From: Tenacibaculum skagerrakense
GTDB taxonomy: Bacteria; Bacteroidota; Bacteroidia; Flavobacteriales; Flavobacteriaceae
DNA: 64,000 bases
Assembly (NCBI RefSeq): GCF_004345825.1
Contig: NZ_SLXM01000009.1
Coordinates: forward strand, 1-64,000
Reading direction: 5' to 3'
Shown here: piece after piece, positions 42,845 to 50,861 of the stretch
Layout: each line of letters begins with the position of its first letter
Numbering within the stretch: the first letter of the stretch is position 1
The notes under the pieces: model-generated
What the model saw: only the letters and a program-made list of their open reading frames with translations
Told to the model about the DNA's origin: nothing
The model's database searches: none
Program-made: the position numbers and the translations under genes

Positions 42845-44089
42845 ATGTTTAGTAGCAATACAAAAGTAAAAGCAGGAGCTTTGCAATATGTGTTAGTTAT
42901 TGCAATAATCATACTAATCATTTTATTTTCATTTATACAGCTTATACAGTTACAACAAAAATTGGCTACTAAAAATGTCCTCTACCAAAAAGCAATTAGC
43001 AATACAGTAAATGGTTTTAAGTATCTATCAAAAAATACTGGTGTAAGTGATGAGATTAAATTTTCAGAAAGTTTAAATGAAAACAACTCAGTTGTTAAAA
43101 GTAATTGGGGTGCGTTTGATATAGTTAAAATTTCTTCTAAAGTTAATAAGGAAACTTTTGAAAAAATTGGAATGATGGGAAATATCAATTCCGAAAGAAA
43201 AGCATTGTACTTAACTGATAATTTTACTCCACTAGTAGTTGTTGGAAATACAAGAATAACAGGTACAGCTCATCTTCCAAAAAGAGGTGTAAAAAGTGGA
43301 AACATTGCTGGTAACTCTTACTATGGTTCTAGTTTAGTGTATGGAGCTATTAAAGTTAGTAATTCTAGTCTACCTAAAAATTCATCAATAAAACAGCTTA
43401 CCTCATTTACGACGAGTCTATTAAATAAAGATTTTAAAGATATAGAGCTTAGAGATGGAGAAAAGTTAGCTCAATCTTTTAAAGATGAAACGTTACTTTA
43501 TAAAGATTATGAAAGCATTACACTTCAAGATATTTCTTTAAAAGGAAATATAATTATTCAGTCTTTACGTAAAATCATAGTTACTAAAGAAACCGACTTA
43601 CAAGACATTATTATCATCGCCCCTGAAATTGAAATTCAGTCTGGTGTTAAAGCTACTTTTCAAGCATTTGCAACTAAGAGAATACAGGTTGGAAGAAATG
43701 TAGCTTTATCTTATCCTTCTTGTTTAATTTTAAACTATAAGGCTACCAAAATAGAAAAGGATCATCATATTTCAGTAGAACCGGGAGCTACAGTTAAAGG
43801 AGGACTTTATTTTTTACATGAAAAATCTGAGGAAAGAAATTTAGAACCTCAAATTAAGTTAGATACAAATACGAAAGTTTTCGGAGAAGTTTTTTGTGAA
43901 GGAAATACCGAATTGTTAGGGGAAGTAATTGGAGAAGTTTCTACAAATAACTTTATAACTAAACAAAAGGGGAGTACATATATTAACCATATATATAATG
44001 GCGTAATTAATGCTAAGGAATTGTCTGAAGAGTATGTTGGTTTAACTGGAAATACAAATAAAAGAGCAGTTTGCAAATGGTTGTATTAA
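42845..44089 (+). CDS. GspK-like N-terminus fused to a beta-helix/bactofilin-like domain
   Basis: The 414-residue protein starts with a pseudopilin-like segment (KAGALQYVLVIAIIILIILF) without the Glu at position 5, as in GspK and PilX proteins. After a linker it has a repetitive beta-rich part (about 200-370; ITLQDISLKGNIIIQSLRK, DIIIIAPEIEIQSGV, ISVEPGATVKGGLYFL) with the short-strand rhythm of bactofilins or beta-helices. It could cap the pseudopilus tip or form a filament. It lies between the GspC-like gene and two pseudopilins, overlapping the next by 13 bases. Confidence 0.55.
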   Translation: MFSSNTKVKAGALQYVLVIAIIILIILFSFIQLIQLQQKLATKNVLYQKAISNTVNGFKYLSKNTGVSDEIKFSESLNENNSVVKSNWGAFDIVKISSKVNKETFEKIGMMGNINSERKALYLTDNFTPLVVVGNTRITGTAHLPKRGVKSGNIAGNSYYGSSLVYGAIKVSNSSLPKNSSIKQLTSFTTSLLNKDFKDIELRDGEKLAQSFKDETLLYKDYESITLQDISLKGNIIIQSLRKIIVTKETDLQDIIIIAPEIEIQSGVKATFQAFATKRIQVGRNVALSYPSCLILNYKATKIEKDHHISVEPGATVKGGLYFLHEKSEERNLEPQIKLDTNTKVFGEVFCEGNTELLGEVIGEVSTNNFITKQKGSTYINHIYNGVINAKELSEEYVGLTGNTNKRAVCKWLY

Positions 44090-44412
44090 AAAAAGTAAAA
44101 GCATCTTCTCTAAATGAAGTATTAGTCGCAACAATCATTATTGTTATTGTTTTTGGAATAGCGATGGGAATTCTTAGTAATTTATTGAAAAATATTAGTG
44201 TTAGAGATACTTACAATCAAAATTCTGTTGTTCATGAACTTATGTACCAATATCAAAGTAAAAAATTGAAAGTGCCTTACTATTTTAATGATGGAAAATA
44301 TGATATTGCAGTAGTAAAAGAAGAGAATACAGGGATTGATTGGATAAGTTTTGAGGTTAGATCGAAAAGAACTAACAAAACACTGTCTAAAAAACTAATA
44401 AGCAATGAATAA
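44077..44412 (+). CDS. Minor pseudopilin with atypical cleavage site
   Basis: The 111-residue protein has a prepilin-type N-terminus. A short basic leader MVVLKKVKA is followed by SSLNEVLVATIIIVIVFGIA, giving Ala at -1, Ser at +1 and the conserved Glu at +5. The ATG at 44077 is preferred over an upstream TTG because it gives a normal leader length. The mature part is a small soluble domain like GspH/I. It overlaps both neighbours, so the whole block is translationally coupled. Confidence 0.65.
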   Translation: MVVLKKVKASSLNEVLVATIIIVIVFGIAMGILSNLLKNISVRDTYNQNSVVHELMYQYQSKKLKVPYYFNDGKYDIAVVKEENTGIDWISFEVRSKRTNKTLSKKLISNE

Positions 44413-44854
44413 AGTTAAAGCATTTACATTAACTGAGTTAATTGTGGTAATGATTATTTCTACAATTGTTATTTCATTAGCCTATGTAGCTTTAAGTATG
44501 GTAAAAAAACAAGTTGGCCATATTCAAAAGCGAACTATTTCAAAAGAAGAGTTATTGAGCTTAGAAAAGGTATTACATAGAGATTTTAATAGTTTTGGTA
44601 TAGCCGATTTTACTAATTCCGAACTAAGATTTAAAAACCCAATTGATTCAATAAAATATATAATTGAAGACAATTATATTTTGCGTAATAAAGATACTTT
44701 TCACGTTCCTCTAAGTGAAGTAACCCTTTTTTTAGATGGTGAGAAAGTTCAAAAAGGAAAAGTAGATGCTTTACGATTTACAACTAAAAACTTAACAAAT
44801 CGAGCAACGTTTATTTATACAGTAAAAGATGCCGCATTTTATCTAAACAATTAA
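44405..44854 (+). CDS. Pseudopilin (GspJ-like)
   Basis: A 149-residue protein with a classic prepilin N-terminus: leader MNKVKA, then FTLTELIVVMIISTIVISLA with Phe +1 and Glu +5. The cleavage site has Ala instead of Gly at -1. The size and the soluble domain (LEKVLHRDFNSFG, LRFTTKNLTNRATFIYTV) fit GspJ-type minor pseudopilins. It overlaps the previous gene by 8 bases and is followed 2 bases later by gspF. Confidence 0.8.
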   Translation: MNKVKAFTLTELIVVMIISTIVISLAYVALSMVKKQVGHIQKRTISKEELLSLEKVLHRDFNSFGIADFTNSELRFKNPIDSIKYIIEDNYILRNKDTFHVPLSEVTLFLDGEKVQKGKVDALRFTTKNLTNRATFIYTVKDAAFYLNN

Positions 44855-44856
44855 TT

Positions 44857-45984
44857 ATGGGGTTTGAAATAAAGAATGTTAAGAATACAAAAACCAAAGA
44901 TGGTTTAGATATAAATGAACTTTTAAAGAAAGATATTGTTCTTTTTGGTTCATCGTTTTCTAATAAAAAGAAAGAAGCTTTTTATACTGAATTATATGTT
45001 TTATTACAAGCTGGTTTAGAGCTAAAAGACGCTTTAGATTTAATAGCAAAAGAGCAAAGAAAGGAAAAAGACAAACAGCTTTTTGAGAATATAATTACAG
45101 AATTAATATCTGGTAAAAATTTTTCAGAAGCATTAAAAGAACAAAACAGCTTTTCGGATTACGAGTTTTATTCAGTTCAAATAGGAGAGAGAACAGGTAC
45201 GTTGCACAAAGTTATAGAAGAATTAAGCAACTTTTTTAAACGAAAAAATGAACAACGAAGAACTATAATCGGAGCATTGTCTTATCCTTTAATTATACTA
45301 TTCACAGCCATTTTAGCCGTTGTATTTATGATGCAATTTGTAGTGCCTATGTTTGCTGATATTTTTAGGCAGAATAAAGTTGAGCTTCCATGGATTACAA
45401 GTAAAATTATTGGTGCTTCAAACTTTTTTAGAGATTATTATTGGGTGTTTATTGTTATGATTCTTGTCTTCTTTGTAGGAAAAATAATTGTGAAAGATAA
45501 GTTATGGTATAAAAAGATATCTTCATCATTTCTATTAAAAGTTCCTTTTGTAGGAGAGTTTTTTAGAAAAGTAAAAATAGCGCAATTCACACAGGCAATT
45601 TCATTATTAATTGGAGCGAAAGTTCCATTGCTAAGTGGAATTCAACTTACTCAAAAAATGATAACTTTTTATCCTTTACAAAACGCATTAACCAAAATAG
45701 AATCTGATATCCTTTTAGGAAAATCATTATCGGAAAGCATGAGTAGTCATCCAATTTTCGATTCAAAAATGAGTTCTCTCATAAAAGTTGCCGAGGAAAC
45801 CAATCAGAATCAAGTAATTTTTGAAAGGCTAACAGAACAATACAATAAAGAAATAGAGTATAAATCTAAAATGTTAAGTTCTGTGCTAGAACCAATAATT
45901 ATTTTGTTTTTAGGTGCAGTAGTGGCTACAATTTTAATTGCTATGTATATACCAATGTTTAACTTAAGTACCGTTATCGGTTAG
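44857..45984 (+). CDS. gspF: Type II secretion/type IV pilus platform protein (GspF/PilC)
   Basis: The 375-residue protein has two T2SSF repeats (about 45-170 and 245-370) and three membrane helices (about 145-167, 190-210, 345-370), the normal GspF topology. Motifs are FYTELYVLLQAGLELKDALD, YSVQIGERTGTLHKVIEEL and FTQAISLLIGAKVPLLSGIQ. It forms the inner-membrane platform driven by GspE. Its stop codon overlaps that of the convergent gspG by 4 bases. Confidence 0.93.
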   Translation: MGFEIKNVKNTKTKDGLDINELLKKDIVLFGSSFSNKKKEAFYTELYVLLQAGLELKDALDLIAKEQRKEKDKQLFENIITELISGKNFSEALKEQNSFSDYEFYSVQIGERTGTLHKVIEELSNFFKRKNEQRRTIIGALSYPLIILFTAILAVVFMMQFVVPMFADIFRQNKVELPWITSKIIGASNFFRDYYWVFIVMILVFFVGKIIVKDKLWYKKISSSFLLKVPFVGEFFRKVKIAQFTQAISLLIGAKVPLLSGIQLTQKMITFYPLQNALTKIESDILLGKSLSESMSSHPIFDSKMSSLIKVAEETNQNQVIFERLTEQYNKEIEYKSKMLSSVLEPIIILFLGAVVATILIAMYIPMFNLSTVIG

Positions 45985-46394
45985 TCTTTTACAATTTCTT
46001 TAAGTTGTTTATTTTGATCGATTTCCCAGACGTTAAACGTTCCATCACCGTCAAAATCAGTAACTGCAGTAGCTCGTGCTTTAAACGAATTTGCTGAAGC
46101 TTCTATAATTTCATAACTATAAAAAGCACTTCCTCCTTGGTTTATATTTATTGGAGGTTCAAAATCAATATCATTAAAACTGTTAGAGTATTTAGAGTTC
46201 ATGTAATGGTAATCAAGTTGTAATCCATGTAAATGACCCAATTGAAGTTTTGCTTCTGTACTTTTAGATTTAGTTACCAAGCTCATTAAATTTGGAGTAG
46301 CAATCAATACCAAAATCCCAATAATCACCATTACTACCAATAACTCCTGTAGGTTAAAGGCATCAACTTTTTTGTTTAAAACTTTCAATTTCAT
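45981..46394 (-). CDS. Major pseudopilin (GspG-like), encoded against the rest of the cluster
   Basis: Starting at ATG 46394, the 137-residue protein has a leader MKLKVLNKKVDA and then FNLQELLVVMVIIGILVLIA, with Phe +1 and Glu +5 (Ala at -1), and an alpha-helical spine continuing ATPNLMSLVTKSKSTEAKLQ. The C-terminal part (FDGDGTFNVWEIDQNKQLKE) has an acidic loop reminiscent of the calcium site of GspG. It is the only gene of the secretion cluster on the minus strand. It converges on gspF and diverges from the lipoprotein-gspD operon over an 85-base gap. Confidence 0.85.
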   Translation of the reverse strand: MKLKVLNKKVDAFNLQELLVVMVIIGILVLIATPNLMSLVTKSKSTEAKLQLGHLHGLQLDYHYMNSKYSNSFNDIDFEPPININQGGSAFYSYEIIEASANSFKARATAVTDFDGDGTFNVWEIDQNKQLKEIVKD

Positions 46395-46479
46395 GTCAAT
46401 ATGTTTTATTTTTTCTAGCTGCAAAATTATAAAAAAGAAATTATTTTATACTTTTACACCCATTTTTAATTTATCTATT

Positions 46480-46833
46480 ATGAAAAAGATTGTTTTAGTA
46501 GTGTTCTTAGTAACATTACTTAGTAGCTGTGAAGCTATTTTTGTGGATAATATTTCTGACGATACCGTAGAAGTATTGGCCCCTGTAAACGAAACAGTAA
46601 TGGCAGCGGGAACTATTACTTTTTCTTGGAAAGCTTTAGAAGGAGCAGAAGCTTATAAAGTTAGAATTGCAACTCCCAACTTTTTAAATGCAACACAAAT
46701 AGTTGCTGATACTTTGGTAACAAAAACTTCATTTACGAACATATTAGAAGCAGGTGAATACGAATGGGTTGTTTATGGAGTAAACTCAGAATACCAATCA
46801 CTTGAAGAAATATATAGCTTAACTTTAAATTAA
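46480..46833 (+). CDS. Small lipoprotein next to the secretin, candidate pilotin
   Basis: A 117-residue lipoprotein (MKKIVLVVFLVTLLSSC, start at ATG 46480; a longer upstream frame lacks a proper signal). The mature part is a fibronectin III-like domain (VNETVMAAGTITFSWKALEG, EAYKVRIAT, EYEWVVYGVN). It is immediately upstream of the secretin gene, where pilotins that help secretins reach the outer membrane are often encoded, but its fold differs from known pilotins. That role is inference. Confidence 0.65.
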   Translation: MKKIVLVVFLVTLLSSCEAIFVDNISDDTVEVLAPVNETVMAAGTITFSWKALEGAEAYKVRIATPNFLNATQIVADTLVTKTSFTNILEAGEYEWVVYGVNSEYQSLEEIYSLTLN

Positions 46834-46839
46834 TTGACA

Positions 46840-48999
46840 TTGAGAAAGAATATGTTAGTAGTAGCGGCATTATTAGTATGCGCTACGTTGTTTGGTCAAA
46901 TTAAAAGTTCCCGAATACAATTATTAGAAAAACAATTAGATAGTTTACAACAAGTTGCTATTCCTCAATTATCAGAAAAAGTAACGATTAGTAAGGTAAG
47001 TATGGACTTTGCTACGATATTTAGTTCTATATCGGAGCTGGTGAATATCAATTTTATTACTGATCCTAATTTAAAAAGTAAAATTGTTAGTTATAACTTT
47101 GAGAATGTTACAGTAAAAGATTTACTACTGCATATTTGTGAAAAATTTAATTTAGAAATTAATTCTACAGGCGCTATTTTATCTGTGCATAATTATGTTG
47201 AGCCTACACCTATTAAGGAAAAGAAAGAGCTTAATGTTACTTATGATAAGCTTAATGATTTATTCAGTATTGATGTAAAAAACGACACTTTATCACAAGT
47301 TTTTAAAAAAATAACAGAAGTTACAGGTCAAAATTTGTTGTTTGGTGTTGATATGGGAGATAAAAAAATTACCAGTTTTATCAAAAAAATGCCCTTTGAA
47401 GGAGCTATTGAAAAAATGGCTTTTACTAACAATTTAGAAGTAATAAAAACTAAAGATGGTTATTATTTGTTTCAGCAGCTAGAAGGTGATGAAACGGTGG
47501 CATCAAATGGAGTCAGGGGAAATGATAAAGAAAGAAAATCAATTCGTAAAAGAAGATACAGAACATCAAACTTTTATTTTAAAGTAAAAGACTCTATTAA
47601 TAAAATTCTAGAAGTTGATTTTGAAAATGAAGATGTTGGTGCTATCATAAAAGATATAAGTAATGAATTAAATATTGATTTATATACAGATACAAATTTA
47701 TCAAATCTAAAGAAGTTAACTTTTAAAACTAGAAATATAACTTTTGATGAGTTATTAACTAAAATTTTACAAGATGAGGATAACTTAACTTACAAAAAGG
47801 AAAATAATATTTATTATTTCACAAATGGAGATAAAGCTGCTACTAAGAGTTATGTAATAGTACCTTTAATGCACCGTTCTATAGAAATCATGTCTACACC
47901 AATTGGTGCAAAAAGAAATGACTATGACTATAATTCACTATTTAACTCGTCAAGTGGCACTAGCTCTCAGTTAACGAATGGAAGTTCAGGTGTGGGGAGT
48001 AATGGATATTCTACAAATGGTTCTCCAAATGATAGAGATAGAAGAAGGCAGACTTTACCACAAACTTCAGCCCCCTTAGATAACAAAATAAATACATTAC
48101 AAGCTTTTTCAGATATTATTCCTGAGGAATTTAAAGATGAGGGTAAAAAGTGGAATATTAAAATTGATCCTGAATTAAATAGCTTTATTGTAGCAGGTGA
48201 TCCTGAAAAAATTAAAAGATTTCAAAAGTTTATTAAAAAAATAGATAAGCCTGTACCTGTTATTTTAATAGAGGTAATGATTATTGAAGTAAACAAAACA
48301 GCTACAGTTAATACAGGAGTAGAGCTAGGTTTAGGAAGTGAACCTGTAAATGACTCCGGGACGTTATTTCCTTCTACCGGAGTAACTTTAGGAGCAACAA
48401 CCTTAAATAAAGTTATTGGTGGATTTGATGGCTTCGGGTCTTTAAATATTGGTAAAGTAGTGCCTAATTTTTATGCGAAAATTCAGGCTATGGAAACCAA
48501 TGGAAATATCAAAATTAGATCTACTCCTAAACTATCTACATTAAATGGTCATGAAGCAGTTTTGTCTAACGGAGAAAGATCGTATTATGCAGTTGTACGC
48601 AGAGATATAATTGGTTCACAAAATCCACAAACTACCGAAATACGTAATTATGTGCCAATTGATGCAGATTTATCGATTTCGATAAAACCTATGGTTGCCG
48701 GAGACGATCAAATAACGATGAGTATTAATGTGTTACAGTCTAGTTTTAATGAGGCAAACAGAATAGATAGTGAAGCACCTCCAGGTATTAATTCTAGAGA
48801 GTTTAACTCGATTATCAGAGTAAAAAATCAAGATGTAGTTATTTTAGGAGGTTTAGAAGAGAAATTGAAAAATGATTCAGGTTCAGGAGTGCCTTTTTTA
48901 GCAAGAATTCCAATTATTAAGTGGTTTTTTAGTAAGAAAACAAGAATTGATTCTAAGAAGAAACTATCTGTGTTAATCAAACCAACTATTATCCGTTAA
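46840..48999 (+). CDS. gspD: Secretin (GspD/PilQ-like), outer-membrane channel
   Basis: The protein (about 719 residues) has a signal peptide after a TTG start (MRKNMLVVAALLVCATLFGQ; the ATG at 46849 would lose the basic n-region). Secretin/TonB short N-domains follow (DFATIFSSISELVNINFITD, VDFENEDVGAIIKDISNELN). Next come a low-complexity Ser/Gly/Asn linker (about 375-405) and a C-terminal secretin domain (VPVILIEVMIIEVNKTATVN, KIRSTPKLSTLNGHEAVLSN, VVILGGLEEK, VPFLARIPIIKWFF). It forms the exit pore of the system. It follows the lipoprotein gene by 6 bases. Confidence 0.93.
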   Translation: MRKNMLVVAALLVCATLFGQIKSSRIQLLEKQLDSLQQVAIPQLSEKVTISKVSMDFATIFSSISELVNINFITDPNLKSKIVSYNFENVTVKDLLLHICEKFNLEINSTGAILSVHNYVEPTPIKEKKELNVTYDKLNDLFSIDVKNDTLSQVFKKITEVTGQNLLFGVDMGDKKITSFIKKMPFEGAIEKMAFTNNLEVIKTKDGYYLFQQLEGDETVASNGVRGNDKERKSIRKRRYRTSNFYFKVKDSINKILEVDFENEDVGAIIKDISNELNIDLYTDTNLSNLKKLTFKTRNITFDELLTKILQDEDNLTYKKENNIYYFTNGDKAATKSYVIVPLMHRSIEIMSTPIGAKRNDYDYNSLFNSSSGTSSQLTNGSSGVGSNGYSTNGSPNDRDRRRQTLPQTSAPLDNKINTLQAFSDIIPEEFKDEGKKWNIKIDPELNSFIVAGDPEKIKRFQKFIKKIDKPVPVILIEVMIIEVNKTATVNTGVELGLGSEPVNDSGTLFPSTGVTLGATTLNKVIGGFDGFGSLNIGKVVPNFYAKIQAMETNGNIKIRSTPKLSTLNGHEAVLSNGERSYYAVVRRDIIGSQNPQTTEIRNYVPIDADLSISIKPMVAGDDQITMSINVLQSSFNEANRIDSEAPPGINSREFNSIIRVKNQDVVILGGLEEKLKNDSGSGVPFLARIPIIKWFFSKKTRIDSKKKLSVLIKPTIIR

Positions 49000-49001
49000 T
49001 A

Positions 49002-50180
49002 ATGAAAGACCGTTTGTTTTTTGGGAATACATTTTGTGCGGTTGAACATTCGTTTGATAGTGATGGTAATGAAGAATTTCATTGTTTGCAGTTATTTAAG
49101 CAAAAGAATGAACTAGTTTTAAAGAATTCAGAAAGCTTTAATAGCTTAGAAAATTTATTTTCATACCTAAAAGAAATTAAACAGGAACATTTGGTATTGG
49201 TAGTAAATAATAACCAAGTACTATCGAAATCAATTCCATTTGTTGAGCCCAATAAAGAGTTGGTTTTTAAAAATGCATACCCAACACTTGTAAAAAGTAA
49301 TTTTTATGCTCAAGTTTCCTATTCCAATACAGATTCTTTTATCTCAATAGTTAGAAACGATTATGTTGAAAAATTAGTAAAAGAATACCAATCAAAAGCT
49401 ATTGATGTTTTAGATGTAGTGTTAGGGAGTTTATCTGTTACCAATATTTCTGATGTAATTGAAGAGACTGAAGTTTATACTTCTAACGCGGAGGTTACTC
49501 TTTTAGATGAACAAATTCATTTAATTAAGAATAAAAGTTTTAATGATGCAACTTATACTATTAATGGATTGAAAATTCAAAGTTCTTATGTGTTATCATT
49601 AGGAGCTATTGTGAGTTTTTATTTGCAAAAAGCTATCTTTTTTTCGGAAAATAATGTAACTCAGTTCAAAGAAAAGAAGACCTTTAATTTAGGCTATAAA
49701 CTCGTTCTAGGAGTTATTTTTCTTATGGTTCTTGTTAATTTTCTTTTTTTTAGTAGTTACAACAAAGAGGTTGCTAAACTACGAGAACAATTAGAAATAA
49801 AAACAGGAGCAAAACTACGATTAAAAGAGATATCAGTAAGTTTAGAAAAAAAACGAAAACTTCTTTCAGAGTTGCAAAATTCAAGTTTATTCTCAGTTTC
49901 TAAATATGCTGACCAAATTGTAGAAGAAATACCCAATTCAGTTGTCCTTTCCGAAATTAATTATCAACCAATTGAAGGAACAATTCGAAAAGAAAAAGAA
50001 GTTAAGTTTAAAGTAAAAGAAATTGAAATAAAGGGAGTTTTAAATAATTATAATGAGTTTACCAGTTGGATTGATAAAATTGAACAAAAAAAATGGGTGA
50101 ACCAATTGTTAGAACTTTCTACAGAGAAAGATAAAAGAAAAAAGAATTCAAGCTTTCATGTTTTAATTCGTGTGAAATAA
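49002..50180 (+). CDS. GspL/PilM-PilN-like assembly platform protein
   Basis: A 392-residue protein with an N-terminal cytoplasmic domain (about 1-225) of actin-like type as in GspL/PilM, one membrane helix (about 230-250, VLGVIFLMVLVNFLFFSSY), and a periplasmic coiled coil plus small alpha/beta domain (about 252-392). Sequence identity to known GspL is low, so the call relies on topology and position between gspD and the GspM-like gene, which starts at the last base of this stop codon. Confidence 0.7.
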   Translation: MKDRLFFGNTFCAVEHSFDSDGNEEFHCLQLFKQKNELVLKNSESFNSLENLFSYLKEIKQEHLVLVVNNNQVLSKSIPFVEPNKELVFKNAYPTLVKSNFYAQVSYSNTDSFISIVRNDYVEKLVKEYQSKAIDVLDVVLGSLSVTNISDVIEETEVYTSNAEVTLLDEQIHLIKNKSFNDATYTINGLKIQSSYVLSLGAIVSFYLQKAIFFSENNVTQFKEKKTFNLGYKLVLGVIFLMVLVNFLFFSSYNKEVAKLREQLEIKTGAKLRLKEISVSLEKKRKLLSELQNSSLFSVSKYADQIVEEIPNSVVLSEINYQPIEGTIRKEKEVKFKVKEIEIKGVLNNYNEFTSWIDKIEQKKWVNQLLELSTEKDKRKKNSSFHVLIRVK

Positions 50181-50698
50181 TGAGTTATAAGAGAAAAAAT
50201 GTCCTGCTTTTAATTGGTTTTATACTATCTATACCGTTACTGTATTATACTACATTTAAAAGCACCATAGATTTAAAAAACACCTACGCTAAATTATTGA
50301 AAGAGAAGATCGAAACTGATAATATAACTTCAAGAACTTTAGCTTTCAAGTACGAAGGAAAATATATAGATTCAATATTAGCTAAAGAAAACATCTTTGT
50401 CGACAATTCTTTTCAACAAATTTTACTAAAAAAAATCAACGGTTATAAAGAATCATCTAAAATAGAAATTATAGAGTTTAATAATCCTATTGAAGTATTG
50501 GATAATTCGATAAAGTCTCAGTTATATCCAATTACAATTAAAGGAGATTTTAATTCGTTGCTTCAATTTTTAAATTATTTTGAGCAAGAAGGTTTAGGGG
50601 AAATTAAATCATACAGTTTTAAAAAGAAAAAAGATTACGCTAGAAGAAGTGAATATTTAGTTTTGGAGTTATTGCTGAAAAAAGTTATTTCAAATTAA
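50180..50698 (+). CDS. GspM/PilO-like inner-membrane protein
   Basis: A 172-residue protein with one N-terminal helix (about 8-24, VLLLIGFILSIPLLYYTTF), a coiled coil and a ferredoxin-like domain (about 80-170, YPITIKGDFNSLLQFLNYFE), the GspM/PilO layout. It would pair with the preceding GspL-like protein. It is the last gene of the secretion cluster. No clear terminator follows before the Rhs locus. Confidence 0.7.
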   Translation: MSYKRKNVLLLIGFILSIPLLYYTTFKSTIDLKNTYAKLLKEKIETDNITSRTLAFKYEGKYIDSILAKENIFVDNSFQQILLKKINGYKESSKIEIIEFNNPIEVLDNSIKSQLYPITIKGDFNSLLQFLNYFEQEGLGEIKSYSFKKKKDYARRSEYLVLELLLKKVISN

Positions 50699-50765
50699 TA
50701 ATACCTTTTTCAAATCGCTATAAAAATTAAAAAACAGCTAAGAAAATAAGGGTGACATTTTTAAC

Positions 50766-50780
50766 ATTGTGTAACACAAT
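50766..50780 (+). promoter_or_regulatory. Perfect 15-bp palindrome upstream of the Rhs locus (candidate operator)
   Basis: ATTGTGT at 50766-50772, a central A, and ACACAAT at 50774-50780 form a perfect dyad 82 bases before the first Rhs gene. A 7-bp arm without a loop cannot fold as a useful RNA hairpin, so a dimeric repressor or activator site is more likely. The rest of the 50699-50861 gap is AT-rich without a gene. Confidence 0.4.
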
Positions 50781-50861
50781 AATTAAAACTAAAAATGTAT
50801 ATATTGGTGCCCGAGGAAAAAATAATAGTTATTTATAAATTGCTAAAATTCAATTAATCTT

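Noticed and set aside
46372..46479. Longer frame for the lipoprotein before the secretin
   Set aside because: The extension would bury the clear lipoprotein signal starting at 46480 and overlaps the start of the divergent pseudopilin gene.
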